64,000 nucleotides of DNA from Cycas panzhihuaensis. Its lineage: Eukaryota; Cycadophyta. The notes beneath the pieces are model-generated. The model was given only the letters and a program-made list of their open reading frames with translations, was not told the origin of the DNA and did no database searches. The first letter of the stretch is position 1; each line of letters opens with the position of its first letter. A program made the position numbers and the translations under genes. Below are positions 11,213-23,681 of this stretch, piece after piece. The stretch spans positions 80,297,741 through 80,361,740 of the forward strand of contig CM041465.1 of the NCBI GenBank assembly GCA_023213395.1, in the 5' to 3' direction.

Positions 11213-12680
11213 ACCATCAAGAGCAAGTTGTATGTGAGAGAACTTTAAAGAATCCAAGAAATAGTAAGAGTGCAAAAAGAAGAAATTATTCCTAGTTTTG
11301 GCTCATTATACAATGAAGTTTTTAAAGCCATAGTTTACTATCGTTACAGAGAAAATAAATGTTAAGCATAAAACTTTTGTAGGAATTATAAATTAATGAT
11401 CTTTTGGAGCTCTAATCCCTCTAAAAATGAGATACAATAAGCACCATTCTCTAAATCTTCAATGATTGGGTATGGTCCTACCCACTTAGGTGAAAACTTT
11501 CATTATCTATTATGTAAGTATTCAAGCTTTAAAACTTTATCTCTAATATGAAATTTAGGAGGCCTTAATTATTTATCATGTTCTACTTAGGATTTAGCCT
11601 TCAAATCAAGGTTGTTTTAAAAGGTAGTTAATTGTATCTAATCAAACTTTTCAAGCTCCAAGAGACAAGCCTCTCTCTAAAACTCTTCATTAGTGAACTC
11701 TTTTAAAGAAATGCACAAAGATAATATTTCTACTTATAAAGGTAGAATAATTTCAACACCGTAAATTAGAGAAAACGATGTTATGATAGTGACATTCTTG
11801 ATCAATGTACAACATGTCTATAATATAGGTAACAATTGTATATTCCAATAATAATGTAAAGTGGTTATGGTCTTGGTCAAAATCTTAGCCAATGCTTTGT
11901 TAAAGGCTTCTACTTAGCCATTTGTTTGGGGGTGGTAAAGGGTTGAGAATTGATGAGTAATATGGAGCTTCTTACATAATTCTTTCACATGGGGATTATA
12001 GAATGAGATTCTATTATTAGTAATGAAAATATCTGGCACTCCTAACTTATAAACAATGTGTTAGAAAATGAATGTAGCAACTACTTTTCATATGGCTAAA
12101 GCTAAAAGAATAGCTTCACTTAACTACCTAAAATACTGAGTAGTAGTAATGATGAATTTATGTCCATTCGAAGATGGAGGGGAAATCTATGCAATAAGGT
12201 CTAAACCCCATTGGGAAAAAGGCCAAGGAGATATCGTAGAGTTGAGACCTTATGCAGGTTAATGAATAAGAGTAACATGTGATTGACACTTCTTGCACTT
12301 TTGCACATAAGTATGGGTATCTTTAAAGAGCATTGGCCAATAATATCCCATATGAAAAATACATTGGATAGTGGATTGCCTACTAAAATGGCCTCCACAA
12401 GTACCATTATGATATTCAAATAAAGAAGTATGGGCTTCATTAAATAAAAGACACCTTAATAAAATTCCATCGAATGAGTGCTTATAAAGAACATTATTAA
12501 GCAATAGATATTAGTAAGTAATAGTTCAAATTCTCCTTGTCCTCTTTGAAGAAGAAGAGTAAGGTAAAGTTTGGTTATATGAGTAGGATTTAATTTCTTT
12601 GTACCATATATCTTCCAAAGGAATGTGTTCCACCTAAAGGATATACTGATCGAGAAGTCTATCATTAACAACTTCATTTA
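11213..12680 (-). pseudogene. Tat-2: broken Gypsy integrase
   Basis: Integrase would insert element DNA into the chromosome. The zinc-binding region shows HNGTCGGHFS followed by GYYWPMLFKD and CKKCQ near 12280-12450, the wording typical of the Tat lineage. The catalytic core follows at lower coordinates: FSQWGLDLIA, SPPSSNGHKFIITTT, FGVP-like KLGVPDIFITNN, and HPQTNG near 11920. The pol tail near 11400-11480 reads NGAYCISFLEG. Stops and frameshifts occur throughout. It follows the RT/RNase H block in the order Gag-PR-RT-RH-IN, which defines Gypsy rather than Copia. Confidence 0.88.
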
Positions 12681-13900
12681 AAAGATTAGATAATGGTGCA
12701 TCAACCATCATCTCAATAATAATCGTTCCATTTTTATATTTTTTATTGATAATATATATGTTAAACTCTTGTAATAGTAGGACCCATTTACCCAATTTAC
12801 TAATAAGATCAATTTTAGTAAGAAAATATCTAATTGGATTTGATTAAATGATGAGAAAAATAGTGTTGCCTAAGAGGTAATGGCATAAATTCTTAGTAGA
12901 AAAAACTACTGAGAGATACTCTTTCTCACCTGGAGGATAGTGAAGTTTCATTTTGTCCAATGTTCTACTTATAAAATAGATAGCTCACTCCATACTAAAG
13001 TCATCTTCTTGAGCTAGCATACTCACTAAAGAATATTTAGTAGAAAGTGTGTATAAGATAAATGGATCTAATGCTTGTTTTAATCTATTAAAAAACTCTT
13101 AAGCACAAGGAATCCAAGTGGGAGAAACTTATTTTTTGAAAATGTTTATAAGGGATTTGGCATCTAAAGCAAAATTAGTAGTAAAGCATAGAAGAAAACC
13201 AAGTTTCCTAAGGAATGACTTCACTTAGTTTTATGTTTGAGCAGGTGGAATATCAATGATACCTTTAAACTTCCTAGATCAACCATAATACTATCATGTG
13301 AGACTATATTACCTAATATTTTCCCTAATGTTATAACAAATGTACTCTTATTTAAATTTAAATAAAGATGAAACTTTTGACATCTTTTAAAGATGGCTCA
13401 TAAATCTCAAATATAATCTTGTCATCAACATGAAGTAAGCATGCCATCCAGATAAAATGCCATTATAACACTAATATAGACATGAAAAATGAAGACCATA
13501 GCTTGTTGGTATATGGCTCCAACATACTTAATGCCAAAAGGCATAACTTTGTAAGTAAAAGTCCCTTATGGAATAGTAAAATTAGTCTTATATCAATCCT
13601 CAACAGAGATAAGAATCTAATTATAGCCTGAGAACCCATCCATAAGAGACATAACTTCAAAGCCCATCACCTAATTCTAAATCTATTCTAAGAATAATGG
13701 GGAAAAATTATCTTTAGGATAGGCATCATTAATATTATAAAAATTGATACATATATAGATAGATCCATTCCTCTTGACGATGGAGACTATGTTAGAAACC
13801 CATTGCAAATATACTTTTTATAAAGCTAGCTTTTAAAAGTTTCTTAATCTCTTGATTGATTGTAGTCAAAAGATGAGGATGTATTAGCCTTTATTTTTTC
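12681..13900 (-). pseudogene. Tat-2: broken reverse transcriptase and RNase H
   Basis: The RT begins near 13860 with IKKLLKASFIKSI. The core palm reads EVMSLMDGFSG then YNQILISVED near 13560-13650, followed by GTFTYKVMPFGIKYVGAIYQ near 13500-13560. The RNase H portion gives AIYFISRTLDKMKLHYPPGE and KEYLSVVFSTKNLCHYLLG near 12860-12990, then KIDLISKLGKWVLLLQEFNI near 12760-12830. These are the standard strings of Tat-like Gypsy elements. Nonsense codons and frame changes make it inactive. Confidence 0.88.
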
Positions 13901-15790
13901 ATTTAGTCTTAACACCTATGATAGTAGTGATATTATGAACAACAACATTTAGATGAAGACCATGCATATTACTAAAATCCTAAGCAAAAATTTAGTTAAA
14001 CTTATAAAATAAGTTCTTGAGTTATAGGACTTCTTCAAGAGAGTAGTTTGCTCCAACTTTAGTTATCTTTGGGATATCATCTAACTCTAAAGCAATAGCA
14101 ATGATGTCATTGACAATCATAATATTCTCTTCCTTGAAATAAGGAGAGGCAAGATCTATAAAATATATAGCCTTATCTAAAGATTGATGAGAATTAGTCG
14201 ATGGTAAATCATGATGTAATTACTTAGTGAAACCTAGCTTATGGTTATTAGAAGGAAGATTAGGAAACTCTCCAACCAAATATTCTAAGATCACTTTATT
14301 ATTCTCAAAATGATCCAAACGGTAAAGGTCTATGAGAGTAGAATTCTTAGCCTTAACTGGTAGGTGATGTAAGGACTTAATAAGAGAAAAAATATAGGAT
14401 ATTGATGCTTTTAAGTTGGAAAAATGTCAATAATCGAAGATTCTTATATAAAAGAAGTAACTTGATTTAGAAAATCCTAACTTGAAGTAATCACTCATTC
14501 AAAACTAGATTGATAGCTTGAAGGAACACTCCTAGGTGGACACATATGAATAAGAAGTGATGGCACATTTTGAAAGGGTTGCTAAGAAAGAAAAGAAATG
14601 GTAGAGACTAAATTCATTTCCCTCATCTCTTTAGATTGTATTTGACTTGACCTAGGTGAAGGGGAAGATGAAGGGGTTTCACCTTTAGAGAGTGAAAACA
14701 AAAGCTTTTTCTCATGTCAATTGAGCCAAGTAATAAATAAAGGAGAACAATAATAAAGAGCCTTATTAGATGAAGTTGTAAGATCATGAGATAAAATTAC
14801 TCATCTATATGGGTGAATAATTAATATAAAACTATTAGATGTATTTCTAATCAAATATAAACATAAAACACATTTAAAATTTTATTTATTCATGGGTGAC
14901 ATGATAGGAACAATTTCTTATGATAAAGGTGGCTCATCAAAGGTTTGATTATAATCATCTAACACTTCTTTTCTAATAGGAAGAATTGAAAATGATGTAA
15001 AGTAGATTAAACAATCTCTATATCAATAGGAGAAGACAAAGAAATTGACTCCAAAGACATCTTCTTAATCATATTAATGTCCATGTAAAATTTTGTTCAT
15101 TCATGGGTGACATGATAGGAACAATTTCTTATAATAAAGGTGGCTCATCAAAGGTTTGATTATAATCATCTAACACTTCTTTTATAATAAGAAGAATTGA
15201 AAAATGATGTAAAATAGATTAAATAATATCTATATCAATAGGAGAAGATGAAGAAATTGATTCTAAAGATATCTTATTAATCATATTAATACCCTTGATT
15301 TTAGTTTAAAAAATAATAGGGGTCTCAATAATGAAGTACTGTCCTAGACCTAAAGACTAAAAGAAATATTCAAAAGAATTGGAACACTCTTCAAGTTCTA
15401 TAATAGTTTCAAATAAGGGGGCCTATTACTTAATAGGCTTTGATTTTCATTTAATGATCTTTAATTCTCTCTTATGGATAAACCTAAGTTCACTAAAGAG
15501 TGAAGAGCAGACAATAGATATCTAGGTAATCTATGGCCTACTTAGGAGAATGTTATATTCAAGACCCAAATCAATGATGGTTAGGTCAACCATGACTATC
15601 TTCCCTTTCAATGTCAAAGGGAGAGTAACCTAACCAAGAGGAGTTTTTTAATTCTTATCATAACCTTGACAAATCCATTCACATGGTTCAAAGACAAAAA
15701 TCTCTAGGTCTTCAATAAGATGAAGAGGAATCATATTTATGGATGAGCCTTCATTAATAATGACTCAACAAATATTAATATCATCTCTTG
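13901..15790 (-). pseudogene. Tat-2: protease and long PR-RT linker
   Basis: The aspartic protease is at about 15520-15790. VIINEGSSINMIPLHLIEDL stands where the family has an ID[GS]GSS active site, so the catalytic Asp now reads Asn. It is followed by QGYDKN and the closing strand LEYNILLSRP. The 1.6 kb between protease and RT holds no recognised motif but includes the 211-bp tandem duplication. A long spacer here is usual in Tat/Ogre-type elements. Confidence 0.7.
14874..15295 (-). repeat. 211-bp tandem duplication inside Tat-2
   Basis: Copy 1 (14874-15084) and copy 2 (15085-15295) share nearly all their sequence, for example TCATGGGTGACATGATAGGA at 14890 and 15101. The period of 211 bp is not a multiple of three, so the duplication changes frame between copies. 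Confidence 0.9.
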
Positions 15791-18602
15791 ATATATTAAC
15801 ATAAAAATGTGGAATATCATTAGGAGCATATTTAGGATGAATAAACAAGGTAACTAGATCAAAGGACAGAGTAAGACTAGGTGAAATATTGGGAGTAGGA
15901 ACTCCTAAAACATCAAATAACAATTGTTGTTGCTCAAGACAATACTTTAACAAATCAATTACCGATATACCTATATGAATTATCTTCAAATCCTCAACCA
16001 AAGAGAAGGATCTATCTTTTAGAGTAGAAGGAATAGGCCTAAATTCAATAGGATGAGGGGGAGCAAGGGGCAAAGAATCAAGGTTCTTAATGGCTAAATC
16101 ATCAGGGGATCTGGTTGCACCTAAATTCTTTGTGAACTTGACCATATTGATAGTTTTCTTAGCTTCTCCACCTTTAGGAATTAGATAAGTTTGATTATTA
16201 GTTTTCTTACTTATCATATTAGATGTGGTATTTGATTTCTTAATTGGATTAGATTTTGAGCTCTCATCTCCACTAGTTTCTCCTTACTTAATTTTACCTT
16301 CATTCTTATCCTTACTTCCTTTAGATTCATGGTGTGGTAATGGATCCTTAAGGATAAGTTGATCTTGGTTAGGTTTTGATGTTTGATCAATTTGAGGTTG
16401 AGGTTTGCGATATATAGCTTGTATAACTTGACATTGACTTTGATCATGATTATCAGTTTGGTGATATAAGCACCATGATCATGATTATTAATTTGATGAT
16501 ATGAGCACCATTGAGTCTTCTTTATTAGAGAAGGAGTGGGAGGATTCTAATGCTTCTTTTCTTTAGTGAGATGTATGATTTTAGTTTCTTGATTAGATTG
16601 ATCGGAAGGAGTATTATTAATTCATAAATTAGTATTTATGGTTTGCTTGAGTGCTTTAATGGATGAAATAAGGTGATCATAGGTTGGTTTGAAATGAGTT
16701 GGTTTAGATGATTAGGTCAATTCCTTACCTAGAAGAGACTTTCCAACTTTCTTAATTCTAGCTTAAATTTTAAAAGTTTAGATAGCTAAACATTTATTAA
16801 TAGCCTTTTCATAAGATTGAGGGCTAAGCTTTAAGACTTACAAATATACATGGGGCCTCAAAGCATTTGTGAAGAGGTCAAAAGGAGACTTGAATATATG
16901 GGAGAATGAGAAGCATGAACTTGATCTTGAAATCTCCTAACAAAGTCTTGAGATGATTCATCATGATTTTGTTTAATTGTCAATAAAGTTTTAATTCTAG
17001 ACTCAAAGGCTCTAGCGACATCAAAATAGTTAATAAAGGGGTCAACTAGTTATTAGAAGGAGGAAACATAGGTAGAAGGAAGGTGATAAAACTACTTCAA
17101 AGCATAACCTTAAAGGGATTTAGGAAAAATTTACATCATAACATAGTCATATGATAAAATGTTAATGCATGTAAGTGTAAATGCTTGTATATGTGATGTA
17201 GGATCTTGAGAAGATTCACCTAAAAATTTAGGTAGTTTAAGTAGAAATAGAGGCACAGATGTAAGAAGGACCTATTATGGAAAAGGGGACCTCATATAGT
17301 CAAGAAAGGGTCTTCTAAGCCTTGATGTATAAGAATATTTAGGTAAGGAAGTTGGATAAGGGAATAAAGAAATAGGTACTTATTGATCATAACAAGAGGG
17401 ATGAGTAGATAGTGGTTGTGAAGAATTAAATGATGCAAAAGGGTTAACATTAGGATTAGTTTAAGGAATGAGATATTAAGGAAATGAAGATTTGTATTGA
17501 AGGGGAGGTGAACTATATTGAGGAATGGGCTAAAGAATAAAGGATGAAGAATACTGATTAATTGAATTAATGGTTTATTGTTGATTGATAGCTATGTGTA
17601 GATAATGGATATGAGTGTCACACCTAGAATAAGGAGGCGTTATACAACGAGGTTTCTTATAAGGAGAATATGGGGGTCTCATAGTTTGTGTAGTATTTTA
17701 TTGTGTAAAAGTTTGAGGATTAATCTAATTAGGGATAAAGGTATAGTAGGAAGGAGTAGGTCTATTAAAAAGTGGAATACATGAACTAGAATGGGCATAG
17801 ATGTGCTTAGGAATAGATGAAAATCCTCCACCTAAATGATAAGAAGTAGAAGCATGATGGGTCATAGGATTCTCTTGAGTGGAAACCTCAAGAGGAACAC
17901 CAAGTAATGTAGAAGAAATGAGTGGTACTTGAGTTCACTCCTGTATGGGATGATAATGGATATGATATTACAAATAGATATATCTAGTATCACATATTTC
18001 AATGGGTGGACTAGAAGGTAGTCTTAGGGTAAGGGAATGTGAAGGAACTTGTGAGCTAGTAATATTAATAGTATAAGAAAGTTTAACTTGCAAGGATTCA
18101 TATTATTATACAAGAGGGTCAAATGACTAACGATGGGGGGAAGTAGACATAGTGTGAGTATCCTAGTGAAAAGGATCATGATAACTAGAAATGGGTATGG
18201 AAGATGGGATTCTAATAAGTACAAGTTCAAGATAAGAATAAGTGACTTACACAGGTTGGGTTTCTTCTTATGTAGAAGAAGACATAGGAAGAGATAAGTT
18301 ACCAACTTATTAAGAAGGTATATTAGGGTAGACTTATTCAATAAAGACCTCATATAATTCATTTGCTTCCTCAAGGGGATATAGATAACTATTGTAAGCT
18401 TGATGATTAGATTATTCCCTATGAGTAGTAAAAGCTTCTTGAGTGGGATGCATGTGATGGTAATCATACTCAAGAGGGAATCCTTGAGGCCTCAATGACT
18501 TCCTAGGTTATGCATGTGATGGTATCTCCATGGAGAGGGAGATATAAGAGCCAAAAAGTAAAAGTGTAGGACCAAAGGGGTGTAAGTAAGAAGTTTCAAC
18601 AA
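15791..18602 (-). pseudogene. Tat-2: broken gag
   Basis: Gag would form the particle that packages element RNA. The longest surviving frame (15765-16217) leads directly into the protease. A knuckle-like WCSYHQINNHDHGAY sits near 16470-16510 in a locally duplicated stretch (35 bp, about 16443-16512). Upstream, about 16600-18600, only a decayed repetitive frame rich in Pro/Tyr/Gln-type codons can be followed. The assignment rests on position between primer site and protease. Confidence 0.6.
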
Positions 18603-18621
18603 CTCCCTAGTATGGTCACCA
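18603..18621 (-). other. Primer binding site of Tat-2
   Basis: The minus strand reads TGGTGACCATACTAGGGAG, two bases inside the LTR end. This is the GGTGAC-type site used by Tat-like elements and is related to the Tat-1 site at 231-249. Confidence 0.65.
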
Positions 18622-18623
18622 AA

Positions 18624-19288
18624 TGTCTTATCTTATTTGGAATAGGTACTTCCCTAATATAATTTATTGGCCAATATCAAACATAATAGGGTATGAAAGA
18701 AGGCTAATCCAAAAGGAATGCCACTTATACCAACTCCTAAGAAGGAGTTCTCATTCACTTGTGTGTGATTCTTAATGAATGAGAAGTGATAAAGAATCAT
18801 AATAAAAGCATTTACATGTAATAAGAAAAAATAATACAAATAAAATATAAACCTATAAGTAACAACTAACAAGCATCTTACATTTGTATAAAAATATTGA
18901 GCCACATGCATGCAAGTAAGTAATGGCAAAGTAACACAAGTGATAAGGAAGTTCTAAATTTAGGAGCTACACTTAAGATACTTATAAACTTTCTTACTCG
19001 TCTTTATACTTTTAAGATATACTTGATAGCATGCAAGAATACGAAGAAATGAATAATCACATAATCATAATCATATCATGTAAAAGGACCCACAATATAG
19101 AACATGCAAGATAAAAATCTTCCTTTCTTTTTCAAAAATTATAGACAGAACAAAGAGAGGGAGATCAACCATAAAAAAACAAGTTCAATATAAAAATAAT
19201 CTCCTTCAACTTTTCTTATCATTTCATCTATTTTAATGAATTTGAGTTAAGAGAATGAAAGTGAGATTTTCAAAAGAAGAGAATATGT
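18624..19288 (-). repeat. 5' LTR of Tat-2, inner part
   Basis: It starts (plus strand) TGTCTTATCTTATTTGG directly after the primer site. At least 665 bp are present before LARD-1 begins at 19289. The outer part was either displaced or lost: I could not find its continuation beyond LARD-1. No coding capacity is seen. Confidence 0.55.
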
Positions 19289-19585
19289 TGTTGGAATATA
19301 ATGTTTAATTTATGGGATAGATATTAAGGGTATTAGTGTCATAATTTGTGTTTAGTTGCAACTTAAAGTTATGAGCCTAGGTGTATGGGATTTATTATGC
19401 TCATAATACATTGTAACATCTTTGTAAGTTGATCATACAAGGTGCCATATATCACCTTATACGATCAACCCTTCATATTCCTAAACGACTCTTATGTAAT
19501 AGTTTTATATTATAAACACTCAATACATTAATAAATCAATAGACATGAATATATTTTTGTATATTAGTAGTTGTTGTTTTTTATT
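19289..19585 (+). repeat. 5' LTR of LARD-1
   Basis: The first 130 bp match the 3' LTR at 22110 (shared TATTAAGGGTATTA and AACTTAAAGTTRTGAGCCTA). The end is set by the primer site at 19587. It carries an imperfect hairpin at 19428-19469. Confidence 0.7.
19428..19469. other. Imperfect hairpin in the LARD-1 LTR
   Basis: Arms GTTGATCATACAAGGTG and CACCTTATACGATCAAC pair at 15 of 17 positions around an 8-base loop. The 3' LTR has diverged here, so conservation cannot be judged. Confidence 0.7.
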
Positions 19586-19586
19586 T

Positions 19587-19598
19587 TAGTATCAAAAC
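19587..19598 (+). other. Primer binding site of LARD-1
   Basis: TAGTATCAAAAC is a mutated form of TGGTATCAGAGC, the plant initiator-Met tRNA complement. It lies one to two bases after the LTR. Confidence 0.6.
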
Positions 19599-19699
19599 TA
19601 GTTTGAGAGGCAACCATACTCGAGATAACACCTCTCAAACCTAGGATATATGAGTGTTTGTATGTGCAGGGTTTCAATTGAGAGTTTTAAGTTCTACAC

Positions 19700-19906
19700 C
19701 CAAATCATCATAATATAATTTGAGTATTCAAATATATTTGTGAGGAATACCCTTATTGATGCAAATGTTAATTATGGATGCATAGAAGGAGCAACCTAAG
19801 TGCTTATTAAAATACCAAGAACAAGATTCAGTATCTTGGAATGTAATGAATGTTAGATATGCATGCCATGAGCATGGTGTAAATGCCGTAAAACTCTTTT
19901 AATAGT
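19700..19906 (+). pseudogene. PPR-protein gene fragment inside LARD-1
   Basis: Pentatricopeptide-repeat proteins bind organelle RNA in plants. In one frame the fragment reads FYTQIII then FEYSNIFVRNTLIDANVNYG and CIEGAT, matching the common PPR wording of HAxIIxxGFES-NIFVxNALIDMYAKCG-CIEGAR. A +1/-1 shift near 19815-19830 moves the match to another frame: QEQDSVSWNVMNVRYACHEH then GVNAVKLF, matching PERDSVSWNAMIAGYAQ-xGxEALKLF. Together these span about two repeats of the PLS class. Stops and the frameshift make it non-functional. No intron is visible in the fragment. Downstream DNA to 22100 does not continue the match. Either the element captured a gene piece or it inserted next to a PPR pseudogene; the flanking LTRs favour capture. 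Confidence 0.75.
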
Positions 19907-22099
19907 TCATGTAGTAAGGAGCTTATGAATTTCATAGATTTATTTATTAAATAGAGGGACATTTCCATACACTATTTTTTTTGAATCATTTTAGTATTCC
20001 TGTTCATTGGCTTATATTTTGGAGGATTCAAACCTGAGACTAGTAGGGTGGATCAGGCTTCAGTTTTTGATGTCGTTGAGATTTGGGATGGAAATTCTAG
20101 TGGTGTGGTTCATAGTTTTATTTTATGCTCAACATGCTAATTTAATTATGGGGTGTATGATTATATTGTTTGAAAAGGTGGTGTTCCATTAGTAGATTAG
20201 AGGTTTTGCTAGGTAGTGCTTGCCTAGTGGTGTCTTACTTTGTGTTTATCTTTGGGATGCATTTTTTATCTCTATCTTATTTGATGCCCATCATTTGATA
20301 GATTCTTGTTTGTCACCTAGGAAAGATAGGCCAAGGGCCAATTTAATTTAATTATTTTTTTTTCTTTTCATTTGGACAAGACTAAGTAGGTTTTGATCTT
20401 GTTACCTACATTTTGGAAGGGAGCCTTTTTTCTGAGAGGAGACATGGCCATGACTATTTTGCCTACCTAAGATTACCTGGCATCTTCTTATCAAGAGAAC
20501 TAATATAGGTGTAGTGTCATGGTTCACTCCTTAGGCCAAATGCTCTATCAGTCTAAGAGGAAATTGATCATAGGGAATATGGACTACAGTAAGCAAAGAT
20601 TGAATCCCTAATTTATCATCATTATTAAATTCTATCAAATAAAAAAAGAATTTATTTTTTTTAGCCATTCCATAAGTTTTGTGCTATCTGATAAATGATC
20701 TCTAGGAATTTCTTTAATTCATTCTCCATCTTCTATACTCTTTGTTTTATCTGATCTTGCATGCCCATCAAGCACGCTTCCCATGTTAAATATCAATAAT
20801 CTCTTAAATCAATATCTTATGGTTACAAAGTAATGCAGACTTCTAGGGAACATAATGTGGCAAAACATATGCTTCCTAATAATCCTTATGGTGCTATAAC
20901 AAGGAAACCTATTGGTAGTTTCTTGTAATCTTTTGACCCTAGATGGCTTTCCAAGAATAAAGGGTATGAAGATTCTTAAACAAAGTTTAGTAAGGGAGTG
21001 AACAAGAACCTCAGGGCTATAAGTGTTCTTGGTAAGAATAAAATTACTTAAAAAAGGATAGAATGATCGATAGAAGAATCAATAAGAAAACCAATAAAAT
21101 CCTTGTGATATAACAAGAGATAATATTAAAAAGGGGGGAAACATTCAAGGGTTTTGTAGAAACAAAGTCTGATTCTATGAATGATTAACTAGAAAGATGT
21201 GAGAGACCATCTAGGTTTCTAAAAGAATATGGGGCTAGCAAAAATACTTTAGCAACAACATAAAGGCAAGTCAAAGTCTAGTGCATTTTGGTACAACTAC
21301 AAGGAAAAAATATGAGGAGATTATGAAATAACTACTCTTGTTATAAGATATTAATGTATCTTTTGATATTATAGAGGAATTTTAGAGTAGGCACACATGT
21401 GGTTTATGCCCTCTTTTAGAGCTACTATAATTTCTTGAATCTTTAATTTCTAATGAATGGAGTGACCTTGTTAGTGAACCCATAATAAATCTCAAAAGAC
21501 TTCACGTATCCTTTGGAACAAATAAGACATCTTGCATATGTGTCATCAGTTTGTCTATATAAGCATGATTGATAAAGATTAATTTTTTGTAGAAGTACTA
21601 CAGTTGTTGTTGCCATTACAACAACATATTTGAGTATCCTCATTAAAATTTTAAGAGCAAATGTAGTTTCTAATATTGCAAATTATGCTAGATGTAATAT
21701 ATAGATTTTGAGTTTGGAGGCACAATGCCCTCCTCATCCCCATTTGTATTGGTGTTTTTCTTCTTCATGTGGAAGTTGGTATAATGGCACTTCCTTCTTT
21801 AGTATATGTGCAATGAATTGATGTAAGTTTACCTTCGTTTATATTTTCCTAGCATACACTAATTTGGTAGTTCTAGAATATGTAGGATGATTTTATGGTA
21901 GTAGTATAGAGGATGGTCGTAAAGTATTTAACAAAATATCCAAGCAAACTACAGCTGTAAGGATTCCAATTGATTACTCAATGGTTGGTTCTTACACCCA
22001 AGTTTTCACATCAATTGATTGAGATTCATCTTGATCAGAAGAATGTCAAGAGAATAGATGTTATGTTTAGTATAATTTTTATTGTAAAAAATTAAATAT
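19907..22099. other. LARD-1 internal region without recognised coding
   Basis: No Gag, RT, RNase H or integrase motif was found in any frame. Short frames at 20007-20192 (plus) and 21443-21643 (minus) resemble no family I know. The stretch directly before the polypurine tract is ordinary AT-rich sequence. Confidence 0.5.
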
Positions 22100-22290
22100 T
22101 ATGGGGGGATGCTAGAATATAACGTTTAATTTATTAGATATATATTAAGGGTATTAATGTCATAGTTTATGTTTAATTATAACTTAAAGTTGTGAGCCTA
22201 GATGTGTGGGGTCTATTATACTCATTCTTAAAACATTAACAACACCTCTTTTTTATTGTAAACTAATATAATTTGTAATTTAATGAAATT
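22100..22290 (+). repeat. Polypurine tract and decayed 3' LTR of LARD-1
   Basis: The tract TATGGGGGGAT (22100-22110) is followed by an LTR start that matches 19289 for about 130 bp. Similarity to the 5' LTR is lost beyond about 22260. Confidence 0.6.
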
Positions 22291-23031
22291 AATTAAGGTA
22301 TTGGATCCATCTATTACAAAAAACTATGTAACATATTAACGATAATATTGGTTTATAAATTAAATCCATTTATTAGCCATTGTATTATATTTTTGCCCAT
22401 GTGGAAGCTTTGATTGTATAATATGCATGGTGTAACAAATTTACCTATTACATCTTTCAACAATAAATTTGCAATGATTTTTATGTTAACATTTTCATCT
22501 TATCTTTATACAATACTTGTGTAAATTATATACATTATATTTTTTGATCCTAGTTCTAAATTCACATGGTATTAGAGCAGTTAATGTATGTAAATAAAGT
22601 TTACTGTAGTTGATTTTACTCCATTTAGTAAAAAGTATGAGATTTTTTGGTGAAAAATGGTGAAAACAACATCCCATTATGATTATTTTTGCATTATTTT
22701 ATAAATATTACTAGTGCTAATCTATTTGATTGAGTTGCAGGCTATGTTTGTGATGTGCACCACTCCCAAAAGTTGCTTAGACATTTGTAAGCAATTCTTT
22801 GATATTGTTTAAAGGAGCACCCATCAAAATGACAAGTTGTCTCTATCATTTCAACCTGTTCAACCTCTATTTCAATTATTTCTTCAATTGTGTGAATTAA
22901 AACTTGCTCCCTCATGATTAATTTGATTCTAGATCAGTCTTTAGTTTCATATATAGACATTTGATATACTTACAAAGCAATTTTAAATAATATGCACTCG
23001 ATTTGATGCGATTTCATATATGGCTCCTCCA
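22291..23031. other. Unassigned flank, with a possible further LTR end
   Basis: This sequence lies between LARD-1 and Chromo-1. A candidate primer site at 22567-22578 preceded by TTCACA suggests the end of another, unpaired LTR. No protein domain is recognised. After removal of Chromo-1 it continues at 29365. Confidence 0.4.
22567..22578 (+). other. Candidate primer binding site of an unpaired element
   Basis: TGGTATTAGAGC differs by one base from the initiator-Met tRNA site and follows CA. No matching LTR pair was found, so this is only a candidate. Confidence 0.4.
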
Positions 23032-23036
23032 CATCC

Positions 23037-23428
23037 TGTTAGGGATCTAACCCCTAACTTCTCTTATATTCTTTTATATCTTCTACTTGTTCTCTCTCCC
23101 TCTTATCTTCTCTTATATCTTATATTTCTTCTACTTCTTCCCTCTTCTTAATATCCCACATGCATAAGTAGAAGATTGTGTAGTGGTCATTAAGCACTAT
23201 ATATATTCATGTAATATCCCACATGTATAAGGAGGAGGTTGTGTAGTGAGTATAGAGCCATATATATATTTATGTAATCTTTTGAGTAGGGTATCTTAAA
23301 TGTCATTGTTATTGCATGTAATTGGGAGGTTACCCCCTCGAGGGGTATTGCAATACAAGTGCTCTTTTTGGGGTTATTTGCTTATTATGTTGGTATGTAA
23401 TTATCATTAAGGAGTGGTATCCTACCAA
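23037..23428 (+). repeat. 5' LTR of Chromo-1 (392 bp)
   Basis: It starts TGTTAGGGATCTAACCCC and ends GTATCCTACCA. It pairs with 28972-29359 along its whole length, with scattered substitutions. The start contains a short foldback (GTTAGGG...CCCTAAC). Confidence 0.92.
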
Positions 23429-23430
23429 GT

Positions 23431-23442
23431 GGTATCAGAGCC
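23431..23442 (+). other. Primer binding site of Chromo-1
   Basis: TGGTATCAGAGC is an exact initiator-Met tRNA site, two bases after the 5' LTR. Confidence 0.9.
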
Positions 23443-23681
23443 AAGGCCCAGATTCAAATCCTATGGGAGCAATGCCGCTTTTGGAGACGATGGGGTAATG
23501 CACCAAATGCCTTCGATGTACAAAATGTCATTGTAGCTAGGGCATGTGAGGTGCATGAATGCTAGTGAAAATGGAGCTAGGCGAGGCTAGCTTGTTTGAC
23601 CTGGGAAGAGGTAATGGTATACTTGGTAGGGGTCCCTCTTCACTAACACCTCAAGATTTTAGTGTAACAATTCATTATAAG

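Larger units (their letters stand above)
19289..22290 (+). mobile_element. LARD-1: pol-less LTR element carrying a PPR gene fragment
   Basis: Two related LTR sequences in direct orientation (TGTTGGAATATAATG at 19289 and TGCTAGAATATAACG at 22110) flank about 2.5 kb. A primer site follows the first LTR and a polypurine tract (TATGGGGGGAT) precedes the second, so the element is on the plus strand. No gag or pol domain is seen; instead a PPR gene piece lies 110 bp after the primer site. The 3' LTR fades out near 22240-22290, so no target duplication can be confirmed. Confidence 0.7.

Noticed and set aside
20007-20192. Continuation of the PPR gene downstream in LARD-1
   Set aside because: None of the three frames gives PPR-like wording after about 19906.
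23037-23070. Telomere-like CCCTAAC string at the Chromo-1 LTR start
   Set aside because: It occurs once per LTR as part of a short foldback, not as a tandem telomeric array.
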